Of a stretch of DNA of 64,000 bases, positions 1 to 13,300 are shown one piece after another. The stretch is taken from positions 36,652,712-36,716,711 of the forward strand of contig NC_077224.1 of the NCBI RefSeq assembly GCF_024763615.1, written 5' to 3'. The notes under the pieces were generated by a model, which was not told the DNA's origin, did no database searches, and saw only the letters and a list, made by a program, of their open reading frames with translations. Position numbers and translations under genes: made by a program. Position 1 is the first letter of the stretch. Each line of letters opens with the position of its first letter. The stretch is from Phlebotomus papatasi (Eukaryota > Arthropoda > Insecta > Diptera > Psychodidae).

Positions 1-1146
1 AGTTACCCCTTGTCTATTTCGGTATTTTGCACTTCATGGAATTTAACAAATAATATAATTATGCATATTTGTCTTCCATAAGGGGCGCTAACTTGGGAAA
101 ACATTTTTGAAATATCTCTAAATTTATTTTGTAAATCATGCAAATGAACTCCTTCCGGGTCCGTCAGGGGTGGTTGTGGTTATCCTTTTAGGGCAGAATA
201 ATCGCCCCTGATGAACCCGGATAGAGTTTGTCTTCCTGATTCATTTTTCTATGCAACATTTTTGGCACAGTAAATCAGGAAAGTATTTCTTATGAACAGT
301 TAGCCTGGAAAATTGACCGATGAATTGCCGCAGAAAATATCTTGTAAATACAATATTAATGGCGTTTCAAAAATGCAACAAAATTATACAATTATTAGTG
401 AAGAATGTAATAGGTATTCTCAGGATTATTTCGAAAAGATGACCCTTAAATTAGTGAAAATTAATGGGGTAATTCTAAAACTTGTTTGACAATTGATGCA
501 CTGAGAGAAATCAGAAAAAATTAAAATAACATTCTGGAAATGTTTATTTTACCCTGCATTATTGATTCGAAATCGGTGTAAATATTATGCTTTTTAGATG
601 TATTAGGGGTTAAAGTTATCCTTTTCCATGTTAATTTTACCCTTAAAAAGGTGTGAAATTGACATTAAAAAATGTTGATATATTTTTACACCTAAAAAGT
701 GTTAAAATTATGAGGAAAAAAAGTTAATCGCATACCCGTTTTTTTCTCAGTGTGTGAAAAATATAACTATGTGGAAGCTGTATACCTTTCCCTAAGTCAA
801 GACACAAACCCATTTTATGCCCGAATTCCAATTCAGCAGGAAATATATTTTATTTGAATATTTGTTATGTGTCACTAGAAAGATCCTGTGTAGTGTTTAT
901 CTATAGTCTGATAGATTTAATGGATATTTTATTGTTATACGACCTTAAGTGAATATATCGTGTGCTTAGCTTCAACAATTTGTTCTACGTTTTTTTTGTT
1001 GTTTTACTGCATCCTGTAGCAACATTGAAGACACATCCTCTTGAATGTGCGAATATTTGCGCGCATCTTGAATGGCTGACAATTGATGAAACTTATTAGT
1101 GTCAATCAAAATGCTAGGCTGCATAACCTTCTTGATCTCTTTGCAG
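1..1146. other. SMG6 intron (3' part), contains one MITE
   Basis: AT-rich intronic sequence upstream of the first visible exon. Apart from the MITE at 499-752 I see no exon: no frame here joins the phase needed at 1147. Confidence 0.5.
499..752 (-). mobile_element. MITE family A (CACTGAG...CTCAGTG), copy 1
   Basis: About 254 bp bounded by CACTGAGAGAAATC and the inverted end TTTTTCTCAGTG. It is a reversed copy of the elements at 24588-24840 and 26647-26897; shared internal strings include GGTGTAAATATTATG and TGTTGATATATTTTTACACC. No coding capacity. Confidence 0.85.
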
Positions 1147-1384
1147 ATCCATCAATAGCGCCCGGAGGACGATCTGAAATCCAAGAGTGTGCAATTTCAA
1201 TTGCTCTGATAATGTTTGGGATTATGCTTGAGCGTTTCGTGACGATAATCAGGGAGACTCTATCACCAGAATCGACACCATGTACAACAAGTGGGAGTCG
1301 TCAAGTATTTGGACCTATTATAACGCTGGATGGTGAGAATATTGTTCCCACGGCAGCAGGAAAGAGCAACACCACTAAGAATGA
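1147..1384 (+). CDS. Smg6: SMG6 exon (first in window), helical EST1 domain
   Basis: The acceptor is the pyrimidine-rich stretch ending TCTCTTTGCAG at 1146 and the donor is GTGAGT at 1385. The exon enters with two bases of a split codon and leaves in phase 2. It encodes a hydrophobic helix (ISIALIMFGIMLERFVTII) followed by a polar linker, as expected for the alpha-helical repeats of the EST1 fold. An open frame continues upstream to 1083 but belongs to the intron, because it reads across the acceptor. Confidence 0.85.
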
Positions 1385-4300
1385 GTGAGTTTTCCTGCAT
1401 TTTTTTTTCTCTTAAAGTTTTTGGCTGTCTGTTCTTTTGCGGGTTTTTTCAGTATTCTGTGACAGACAAATAAGAAAGAAGAGCAATATTTTTGGCAATT
1501 GATTAATATTTTGATTACAAAAAAAAACAGATGCGGAGAAACATGGAGAGCAACGACAACTAAAGAATCTGAAAACAGTAGGAATGGAAAGAAGCTTTTA
1601 GTGCTAAATGAGGATGCTCGTGTTATGCTGCCGTCGATTAAGGTGAGTTTCCCATTGGTGTTCACTTGTGGTTTCTACCAAAACAAATGGCTATAAAGAT
1701 TCTTATCAATTGTCAATTAATTAATATTTATATTGAGAAAATATTTTTTTTCCTGAGCGCACAATTTCCAAAAAAAAAGTTGTACAAGACGATAGAGGAA
1801 GTTACTTCTTTTATTTTTCGTATAACTTCTTCTCCGTGAACTCTCAAAAAAGATACTATAAAATTTTCTTTTATGTCTCTTCTTCTTTCATAATATTCAT
1901 CGTTGAATTTATTAAGTAACTTGAAGGTTGTCTTTTATTTAATATTTCTTTTTTTTTGCATCAAAATCACAGAGTCTTTTTCTTCACCTTCTTCGTGTAG
2001 TTAATACATTTATTTGTGTGATGATGCAGATATGAGAATCACACCCAGTGTAATATTATTTTAACACTCTGGATTAACCTTTATGGGAAGAAATTTATCA
2101 ATCTTGATGGTTTTTTTTCGGATCATATTTTTTTCGGTGAAAACAACGCTTAATTGGATTTTTTTTAGGTTTTTGCAAAATATCACTATTTTGGAATGTT
2201 TATTGTAGGTTTGGTGCGACTGGTTGCTGTGTCATCATGCTGTATGGAATCCTCCACCCACTTGTTCTGACTACAAACTTGGGTAATTATTCGATTTCTC
2301 CTCAATTTCACTTTTAATTTATTTTGACGCAAGAGGATAACTCTGACAAACTGTACTGTGTTAAGCCTCCTTCCAATCTAAATTAAATGCTAGGTCAATT
2401 TCCGCAGTAAGAGGATTTTCGTCAGTTAAAATTTTTAAAAAAAGACGGCACTTTTGAACTTAAAGATGGGATATTTGGCAAAAGGTTAATGATAAAATAC
2501 GTTGAATGTTAAACCTTTGTGATCTTTACTGTCATCTCAAAATCTTACTAACAAATTATTTTTGTATTAAAAATTTGTATTCTTTTGAGCCTATTTATTG
2601 TTGATATAGTTAAGGATGGAAATTAAAAGGAGGAAATCTCAATATAAAGAAAAAATTGGAACAAAAATTCTAAGCACGAACCAAATAAAAAGTCTTACAG
2701 TTTTTTATTGTTTGATGTGTGTCTTAGATAACTGTTTTCTATTTTAGCATCCAAATAGTTTTCATCTTTATTACAAAACATTTTACTTCAACTTTTTCAG
2801 CATCCGTAACGTGCTTTGTCCGGATCTATATTGAATAATTAGAAAAAAAACTACGATCAAAAACTCATCAAAATAATTTTGTATAAAAACTTGCATTTTT
2901 AACCCTTTCAGGACGAGAGGGTCAAAAATTGGAGGTCAGAAAAACTGGCTTTTTCTGGCTTCTGAGAGCAAAACATGGAAATCTGGTTTTAGATGGCCGA
3001 AGAAAATTTTTCATTTTTTGGGCCACCAGTGACCCAATCGTCCTTAAAGGGTTAAATTTGTTTATCATTGGTAGTAAAGGATGAAAATGAGAAAAAAAAA
3101 ACAAAGTATAAAACAAAATGAAGGAAGACCACTAAGCTAACATACACATCAAAGAATAAAAAGGACTGGCAAAATATCCTATTTTGCTTTGCAAAGTGCT
3201 CAACTTGTGACTTAGATGCTATAACCTTAAAATTACTTTCGCATCATTTACCGTTTACTGGTTTTTGAACTGATTTCAACCGATTTATAAATCACTCAAA
3301 AGATTGTCCAAAATATTTTTAATAGTAATAAATATAGTAAATATATGAATTTCGGATAAAACTTATCGATACATAACCGGTTCATGATCAGTTCATAACC
3401 GATTTGAACCGTTTTATAAATCACTCAAAACATTTCCCAAAATAATTTATGAGTAATATAATTGAATTTTGGATAAAAATTATTTGTCGTTTATTAATCG
3501 ATTGTGATGAAGAATTTTCTTACTAATTTTGTAAAAGAATTAAAATAGTAAAGAATGAAAAAGGAAAGTCGTAGCGTGTATACTAAATTAAGGCAAGAAT
3601 TCTATAAAGACATTTGGCTCCTTTCTCCTTTTAATTTCTCAAGCTGAAGTATCGGAGGGGTTTTCTTCCTTTCTCAGGACTACAAATCTGAAACGATCGG
3701 TGGCTCGAAAAGGCTTTAAAAGGACAAAGGAGCCAAAAGTCGTTACCGTATTTTACTGTCCCTGATACTCAATCGGTTTTTGGCAAGTTTGTATTCATTT
3801 GAACTGTTTACAAAATCATGATAAATGTGAACTGGTTCCAACAGGATATGAACCGGTTCTGAACCGATATTTATTTGTGTCCGAAAATCAATAGAATAGG
3901 GTGAGCCAGTTGAAGTGTAACTTTCCAAAACTCTATTCTTATTTCACTCTATTTTCTATTCTCTTAACTCTATTTTTATTCCAAAATGAATTTTATTGTT
4001 AACGAGGGGAAATGTCAGAAATCTTTCAATGTTTGAGAATTATTTAAAATTGTTGATGTTACCACTTATGGTACCGTCTACGACTCTTGGTCTGTCGATA
4101 AACGCATCGCACGCTGCCCGAACGTGAGCATTCGGAATTTACATCCAGGAACCATAAATGTCTGTAACGATACCGAGTCTTGTTGGATTTTCTAGTATCT
4201 CTTTACTGACATTTTTGTATGTCAACGACTTCAGAATCCAAATTTAACCAAATCGGTTGGAAAATGGGTCCTCCAAAGTGGTTGAACTTTGACCTTCAAT

Positions 4301-7300
4301 AATCCAAAATGGTGAATTATCCGGTCAAGGTATGTTTGGATGAAATGTTCGCCTGGACTACCTCTAAAACATATCCGAAAATCATTGAAAAAGCTTGGGC
4401 CAATTTTGAGAAAAACTAAAAATATAATTTTGGAGCGGATAGAGGGTGGTTAGGAAGGGGAAAAAAAACGTCTAGAGATGTTGTTTTTCTTTATTAGGGG
4501 TCATCGAAGACTTGAAGTCGATATCTCTTACCGTTTAAGCTCCAGAACGGTGACACGTTGAAAAAGACGATTGACTGCTCTCTTTTTGAGTTCGATCAGT
4601 AAAATTTCACAGATTTTTGGCAAATATTTTCGTGGAATTGTAGTTAATAAATTTATGCAAAATATATGGGAGCTGCGACTGGTAGTTTGAAAGTTATAGC
4701 GCCCTAAATTGATTACGCTTCAATTGGGGCACTCTATTGCACTCACACTATTTTAGGAAATATTTTAACTAATCGCTAAATAAATTTTTAATTAGTATCA
4801 ATTATATTTTTAAACAACTTAATTAATAACTGAAAATCTTTTTTTTTTTTTTAGAAGAAAAATGGGGCAGTTTCACCCAACTGAATTTATATTCAAGATT
4901 TATTTTTCAAATTAATAAGATTCATATTCGAATCTAACTATGCATTGTTAGTTTATCTTGGGTATTATCTATTTTAAAGTACAATGTACAATTCTTAGAT
5001 ATTTTTTTTATTATCCCGAAAATGAATATTTTTAAAAGTAATGCATGTGTGAAACTACCCCTATCCTTCCATATGGCACTTAAGTCACAAAGTTTGTGAA
5101 TTTGACAAAGTAGGGGCGCTTTTCAACATTTTTTTCAATTCTTTTTATGCGGTGGCAGCCAGAATCCCGAAAGCCAAAATCCCGAAAGCCAAAATCCCGA
5201 AAAGGCCAAAATCCTGAAAGCCAAAATCCCGAAAGCCAAAATCCCGAATTTTAAAAATCCTGAAATAGATGAAATTATATGGAAGAAAATGTTTAGAATA
5301 ATTTCCTAAGACTCAGAAGATTTCCCTTTGCCTCCAGCAAGCGTGGATACAATCGTGGAAGTAGCTGTGACACTTTTAAGAATTCTAGATTTTGGCTTTC
5401 GGGATTTTGGCCCATTCGGGATTTTGGCTTTCGGGATTTTGGCGTTCGGGATTTTGACCGGGACCCCTTTTTATGATATCTTTTAAATTGTCAGTATTTA
5501 TTTTTTCTTACTTTTTCGTAAAGAAATTTAGAAGAAATAAGAAGAAAATTTAGAAATAATAAATAAATAATAAATAATAAATAAATTTAGAAGAATAAAA
5601 AAAGTTTAAAAATGTTTATTTGTAAATTGAAATCTCACAGGTCCAGCACAAGTCATGATCCATGGTCCAAATTGGCCTCTTTGGTGGTTATTCTTGAGAA
5701 CGTGGATATTAATCGTGATATTCTGTCAACTGAGAGAAAAGCTGGTGAGTTGTGTTTGTTTGTGCCGATGTACAAAAAAAAAGAATCACTTAACACCCAA
5801 ATACTGGCATTTCAATTTGTCCCATCTCTCATGGCAGATTACGAGATTGTACGTCTGCAGGAAGATATAGCTTTAGCCGGTTTCACACCACTCATCTACA
5901 ATGCTCCTGAGGAGATTTTTTGTCACAGGGATGATGATATTGAGTCAGCTCAGGTGAGATCTCAATTAATATTTTGGGATAAATTTGCAAATGACTGAAT
6001 ATTTTGTATTTACATTTATATTTTCTGTCTGGTGTTTTTTTCTCTCTCTTTTTTTGTCTTTTTTTGGATCCGTAGAACGCTTTGCGTTTGCAGAAGATTT
6101 TATATGTTGGCACAGATTATTTGTGCTCTTGTGAACCACCCGTCCTGAAAAAAGTCACTTACGAAGATGGCACGGCAGAATACATAAGTGTGGTGCAAAA
6201 TAGAACGGACGAGGTAAGTTTAAGTGCATCTTTTTATCTCCCCATCAGAGTTTGATAAAACCCTTGTAATTATTAATTTCTTTTAGAGTGGATAAATAGG
6301 TTGAATATTGCATTGATAATTAATTCGAACGCAATCATTATAATTGAAAATTTATTATTTTTCTTTGATATTCGAACTTTGCAATGTTTTATCTTCCATT
6401 GCAGGTACTTAATTATATTAAATAGTATCGAAAAGTACAGAGTAATCAGCTTAATTAAGCAGCGAGAGTTAAACCTGTATATTTTTTAAGAGACAAGTTA
6501 AAGAAGTATTCAAGTTTATTGTGGTTTATTTCGTAGCACACAAGTATTAGGAAAAAGAAATTAATTTACGGGTTTTTTCAATTTTATACACGAAGTTTTA
6601 TAAGCTAATTGTACCAAAGATAATCATGAAATTTTCTCCAAAATGAAATCGCGAAAATCGTGAAAATTGGCAAATTTGCGAAATATAATTTTTTTATTAT
6701 TAATTTAAGAAAGCAATGTTAATGTCCATCGCCGTCTTAGCGTTGGTGACCAACCTCCAGAGTCAAACGGTGGAAATGCTCTTTCTCATGTTGTAGAAAA
6801 AAGACTATCTGACATTTTAGATGAAAGGAAGAAGAGCAAACTAAGACGATAAAAAGATTTAGAGAAGCCGCTGCTTTCCTCTCTAGGAAATTCATTATAA
6901 ACCAATTATAAATTGATAAATTGGATTTAAAGAACTTTTAGCGTTTTTGGAGTAATGCGATTAATTCAAAACAGGACCAATAGTGCTGCAATCTAGAGTT
7001 TGTGCATTAAAAAACTTATTAAAATATTCAGTTTATCTAAAATGTTCTGACACTTTTTTTCTTCTTATGTTTTTTTTAAGGAATAAAAAAAGAAAACGAT
7101 AAGCCAAGACACATACCAACTAATTGTAAAAAAAAGACTCAGCTAGCTTAAACCTAAGTTCTACTGGAAGCTTTTCTCTCGATTTATAACAAAACTTATC
7201 GTTAACAATTTTATCGTTTTTCAACTTAATCTTTCATATAGAATGGCCTTCTAGATACCTCTTTGAATTTGTGTTCATGATGGGTGTCTTGGCTAACTGC

Positions 7301-10300
7301 AAAATCTTTCTAGATTATACAATTTAAATTCTTCTACTCATTTTTCATTTCACTTATTTTCAATAATTCATTATTTATAACAGAAAAGCTTTATATTTTA
7401 GAATTTGTTTTTTTGTGATAAAACAAATAATAACAAACAAACTCATTGTGTCAAGTGGTGGTAGAGCACTCGCCCTATGATGCAAGTGCCCCGGGTTCGA
7501 ATCACCTTTAGGTCACCAAGAATTTTTCTGGCGTTAAAAGTGTTCGGATTGCATCCAGTTAAGCTTCACTGAACTTGATTCCATGGGGCATGGGGCACAC
7601 AATCCCTGCCCTGTAAAAGAAAAAATAATAATGGATTTTCCGAACCGAGGCCTAAGTTCCTCTATGGAACATTGTGCTATATTTTGAATACTTTGTTGAC
7701 TCAAAATTTTCAAAGGGGAACTCTTAAATTTCGGAGAGCTTGTGATATCGGACACTTGTTATGCTTCTCAAGCGTTCCGGTAGTGCAAGAAACATTGTGT
7801 ACGATATTGTACACTAAGTAACATCAATATTTTTTTTTACTTTTCTAAAGTCTTAAGTATGAAATCTAATATTTTTTTTTTATTTTCATACAAATTGAAT
7901 TTTTTATACTTCTTTTTAAGGAGTGTTGCTCGGTACCTTCTAGATACTTTATCGTTTTTATATTTCTCTATGATTATTATTAATAGAATTTAAAATGAAT
8001 AAAAATATAGACATAGCTTTGGACAATTTTTCGGTCACCTTAATTATCATAGTTCATCGCCCTTCTGGAATTCTTCCAAAGTCTTTTTTACAGTATCTCG
8101 TACGTATAAGCCACGTTTTTTGTTTTTTGTTTTGCATTGTATAATCTCTAGTGTATGCAAAAACTAAAAAGTCATGGAAATTTGAGGAACAAAGAAGTGG
8201 CCGAAATTGCAAGCTGGCCGAAATTTAGTACAGTTGTCCGAAATTTAACACATCTCCCCTATTTTATTTTATTATTATTATTTTGTTTTATTTTTTAATT
8301 TTATTAAATAGTATTTCAGAAATAATTTCACTATAAAGTAAAAACGTTTATTTTATTTTGCAATGTTTTTTTTTCTGAAAATTCCCAACAAAATATGTAC
8401 TTAAACCGCAAAGGCATTTTTTTATGAAGATTGCTCGTATTTTATCTGAATTTGCAATCTAAAATTGTTTCAACTTCATTAAAAAAATCGTACTTAGGGC
8501 GGACCACGCTGTCTTGAAACTCATAAATATAATATGAAGCTTTTGCTTTTAACAGCCATTTAATTTTTTAATTATGATATCCAAAGCATAAATCAATACT
8601 TTACAATAGCAATGCTAGGGAATCCTCTGTGAAATTGTATATTTCTCGTAATTAAGTTGGTTCAAGCTGTGTGGAAAAAGAGGACTTAAGTAGGATTAGT
8701 TTTAATTTCTTTTATAGCGACACCAAATTTTTTTTGACATATTTTTTTCTCTTTTGATCTTTCAGTCTAGCGATTCGGAGATGCTGGTGGAAAGTTTCAG
8801 TGATGAAGATGAGAATGAGACACATGTAGTGGACAATCGAGTGGATAGTAGTGAAGTGCGTAGTAGTGAAAATATTTGTGAAAATGATGTGATGAAGAAA
8901 GGTTCTAATGTATCTTCTGTGGCAAGTAAATTGGATAGTTTGTCAAATTGTGCTGATAATACGACTGAAATTAGGAAACTCCTTCGACGAAAAGATGAAC
9001 TGGAACGTCGACATAAGATGCAGGAGCATCAGAATCAGAGATTGCAGGTATGTTTGTTAAAATACTTCAATATAATGTAAAGATTGTCTGCAGATTTGAT
9101 GGGGAAGAAAGGGAGGAAGAAAAATTCATTTTGAACATGTAATTATTTCTTGTGGCAATTATTTTTTCCTCCTCACAGAAATTCTGAAAGAATTTCTTTA
9201 ATTTTTATTCATATAAAATGTACACCATCAAAATTTTCATTGGCAACTCCCGCTGTGACTCTTGTTTTGCCATTTATACTGTGGATAGCTAGAAGAAGAT
9301 TGTAATTCCATCGAAATTTCCAATTGACGTTTTTGTTTTAGATTCTCCTTGATTATCTTGTTAAGCGTCTCTGTTGTTTTGCTTTTTTTTTTAAAGCAAT
9401 CTTTGGAAATATATTCTCAATCTATTCTAGAGCAATAAAATGGATTTTGTACCGAAATCAATCGTAGACAATTATTTAGAATAGAATTTTACGCATAACG
9501 AGCGATAAAATTTGGTTTCCATTTTTAATAGTTCCTGTTTCAAGTAGTAATGTTAAGGTGTATTACATCTCGATAGTTCCATTCCATATTATTCTAATGT
9601 GGGCTTCAGACTAGAGACCTATGGTTGAGACTTAATGTTTAAGTCATCGTCTGAAAAGATCGGGTTCTGGCTAAGTCCGAAAATTTGGTGGAGGCTTAGC
9701 TAAGTCCTCGTTTAAATGCTTTAATGCTTTACTCGTGGCTTATCTATCGATGATGACGCACTCTTATGCCCTAGACACACTTACGACTTAAGCCGAGAGG
9801 CGACTTAGTGGAAAAAGATGGAAATGTAGTTTGACCATTATTTCTAGTATAATTGAGGAGCTCAGAGCAAAAAAAAACGCTATTTTAATAAGGAAATGCA
9901 TACGATTTAGAGTTTTTTTTTGCTCTGAGCGCCTCAATTACGCTAAGCCGTCTCTCGGCTAATCTTCAGGTCTGTCAAGGCCCTTACAGTGACACAGTGA
10001 AACAAAATCAGTCATTACAGAAATGGAAAAAGAATTACAGTAGAGTCTCTCAAATCTGAATCTTTCAAATTCGAACGACGCGACGTTTGGATTCAATATG
10101 TCAATTGTGGGGTTATGTTAAAAAATCATATTTAGGGGGAAGTGGGGCACCTTTGAAATTGGAATTTTTCATCTATTTTTAAATAAAATTGAGCCTTATC
10201 GTCATATAATTTAGGTGCACAAACAGATTGAGAAGCTAAATTACATTATGATATGGCTCAGTTCCACTTAAACATAGGAGAAAAAAACCCAATTTCAAAG

Positions 10301-13300
10301 GTGCCCTACTTTCACAGGTGCCCGACTTCCCCTTATGTGCTTCTTCCTGAATGTTTACATACATTATGATCGTATAAAATGAAAAGAAGTATGTGACCAC
10401 TAAACTTGTGAGAAAATTTTGATTCAAAGTACAATTTAATCTCACATAAATTTCGTTAAATTTGAAAAAAAGCGTTGGACTTTGGGAGGTTAGAAATGTC
10501 AGAAATACCCCACAAAATAATATAATTTGACACTTGAGCACTTCGAAATTCGAACAAGATGTACAGTAAGGGTTTAAGGTTTCTATCCGGCTTCGAACAC
10601 TTGATATTTTTGTCCTATATTTCTTTAATTGTATCGATTGGTCAGATTCATTTAAAGAGTATGGACAAAATCCGAAGTATTCGAAGCCAGAGTGTCTGCA
10701 AAACCTGAAAGCCTTCCCGTACTTTAGGAACCTTATGTGGTCTTCAGACTACAGGTTTAGTCCAGTTTCTGAAGGTCTCAAAATCCCAAATAGCAACCAA
10801 TTTTATTGCTTTTTCGGAATTTAATAGGTCATTTGTCCTTAATAATCCAATCTTAAGTTATTTTTTTCCAAAAAATCTTGATTGTTGAAAAATTAAAGCT
10901 GTAAAGTCATATGGCTAAGTCTCAGGTCTGAAGCTCGTATTACGGAATTACCAATAAGTAAGAATATCGTTTTTGGTTATTCAAATATCTCTTCGAATTT
11001 TTCAAACTCTATCTGTGAATGGCAGGAGTCTGAGAATTCACAAGTTGGAGTTTGTTCAAGTGAAAAGACATTCAAAGATCGGTTTCAATAGTTAACGAAA
11101 ATACTATTTTACTCTCTGTTTTATCTGCGTGGTGGCAGAAGTACTTCCTGTTAGGATTTCGAAGTGTCTTGCTGGTTAACATGTTTCTAAACGAAACTAT
11201 TTTAAGTGCATTTGATTGTATCAATATTTGTTTCTAATGATTACTAGTCGTTTCGAACAAATATACAGAGAAAATGTAGTCATAATGAAGCGACGATATG
11301 TCAGTCTTCTACTTTGTTATAAGGAAAAACAAAGAAACAAGTCTCATATTCCTGTTCTATAATAATTCCTTTTAAAATCTCTGAGTAGGGGAAAGTGCTC
11401 TCCCTCCGAACGTTCATGCCTTCGAATAATGTGAATTTATTTTGTTTTTCGTAAGAGATTTGCACTAAATTGTCACGAAATTATCAACAATTGATGATAA
11501 GCAAACTAATATTCAATAGAAATATATAAGTCTCTTAGGAAAACTAAAAGAAAATTCACATTATTCGAAGGCATGAACGTTCGAAGGGAGAGTACTTTCC
11601 CCTAACATTTTTAGCAGCTTTTATAGCCTGGTATTTCATTTATTTTTTAACTTTGTGTGAAAGTTTTGTTTTAAAATTCGAAATTGAGCTTGAATTCTTC
11701 GAGCATCAACGATAATTGGTGTAAATAGTTTTATTTATCTTTTAGGCTGCTGGAAATGACCAGAGTGTCAGTATGTGACAGTATACACTTTATGTGGAAA
11801 AAAATTGAATTCAAATTATATTAAAAAATGAATAGATTTTCTGCTTATGTTCTAAGAAGAATAAACTAAGAGTAAATGAAGAAGATGGATAAGTCTTCTG
11901 TATTGCAAGCTGTTCGAAATAATGCGCCAGCTGCTTTATCTATTGACTTCTGACAAAAAAGAGAATAAAATTGAAAATTTCTGAATTTATAATTGGGAGA
12001 GAAATGTAAATTGATATAGAATTCTTTTGCAAAAAAAGGACATAAAATGATGAATATTACTTAATGCATCTTAGATTTATTTACATGGGATTTATTTTAT
12101 TACCAATAATTATATCTCTGCAGGAATTTTCTTGAATTAAAACAGTAGAAGTAGCTTGCTTTTTATAAGAAATTCCTATAAATAACTCATGTTCTGTTTT
12201 TTTTGTGTATGAAAAAAATAAATAAAGACAAGGAAGAAAGGTGAAAATATTCAAGTGAATACAGCATTTTTGCATTATAAATTTTATTAATGGAATTCTC
12301 TCTGCGGGATGATTATTTTAGTATTCATTGTGCACATCATCCAGTTCAAAATTTAACACAGTTCTGTCTTAATGTCTTATATGGAATATTAAAAACGCAT
12401 TCGCGTCTTGAATTGAGGCGTGAATTTAAAATAACATAAATCGTCAAGTAGTGGTTTTAACGAGTGCAGTTTATTCACTCGAATGATTATCTTTTCATTC
12501 TTATTTTTGTTTTTTTTTTAACTCTCTTCCATATCAAAATCAGTGAGTAGAATTATGTTGTAATAAAGCGTGTGTATGCAACATTGTAAAGTCTGTGAGG
12601 TGTGTTGAGTTAAAAAGAATGAGAAGATAATACCTTTTTATGTCAACTTGGCGACAATAATTTTGCTCAAGAGAATGAGAACAAAACAAAAAAAACATTA
12701 AAAAGGCAAAGTTTTTTTTTTAGCGAAAAATGCACTGTGTTAGTAGCAAGTTGCTTGAAGGTGAGAGGGTAAGAAGAAATGTTGGAGGTGTAGAAAATGA
12801 TAGCGAATGCTAAAAAAGAAGTCACCTAGGAGAGCATTAGAATAATGTGTGTGTGCGCACGAGTAAGAAGTTAGTTTGCAAGAAGAAGAAGATAAAAAAG
12901 AAGGTTGAAATTGTTAGTCGAAGCATGAATTTGATGTGGGAACAAACACTCTTAAATTATGTCGGTGTCAGTTTTCTGGAAGGCGCCAATTTGCACAACG
13001 TGCATAAACTGCAAGGAATTTATTTCCAGGTCATCGTCACACGGAAATAATTTGTACGATGTGATGTCAAGATAATGCTGTGATAAATTCTAGTTGTATC
13101 TTTGTATCCTGACGACTTAAAACTAAATAATAAAAAAAGAAAAACACGTCTTAATAGATGTTACGGTGTAAAGAAAAAATTGTGGCAAGAAGATGTGTAG
13201 GAGAGAAAACAATGTGAAGCGCAAATTAATTAGAAATGTCCAATTCGTTATCTTTTTCTCTGACAAATTAGTAGATTTTTTTTCTTAACATAAAATTAAT

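Larger units (their letters stand above)
2283..5640 (+). other. SMG6 intron, 3358 nt, repeat-filled
   Basis: Contains a MITE of family B, a 130-bp tandem duplication, a small TIR element, dispersed repeat C and the foldback minisatellite. The remaining sequence (2400-2890, 3900-4230, 4700-5150) shows nothing I can name; 4740-5065 has inverted GGGGCAGTTTCACCC-like words suggestive of another decayed element. Confidence 0.6.
6214..8765 (+). other. SMG6 intron, 2552 nt
   Basis: Holds the retrotransposon fragment at 6720-6850 and the SINE at 7445-7700. The rest is AT-rich with no recognisable feature; ATATCGGACACTTG at 7745 recurs in inverted pairs near 15651-15812. Confidence 0.55.

Noticed and set aside
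1083..1146. Upstream extension of the first SMG6 frame, starting with ATG at 1083
   Set aside because: It reads through a good splice acceptor (TCTCTTTGCAG at 1146), and the phase at 1147 is that of an internal exon; the upstream residues look unlike the family.
7445..7520. tRNA gene
   Set aside because: A and B boxes are present but the T and acceptor stems do not pair and a SINE body follows.
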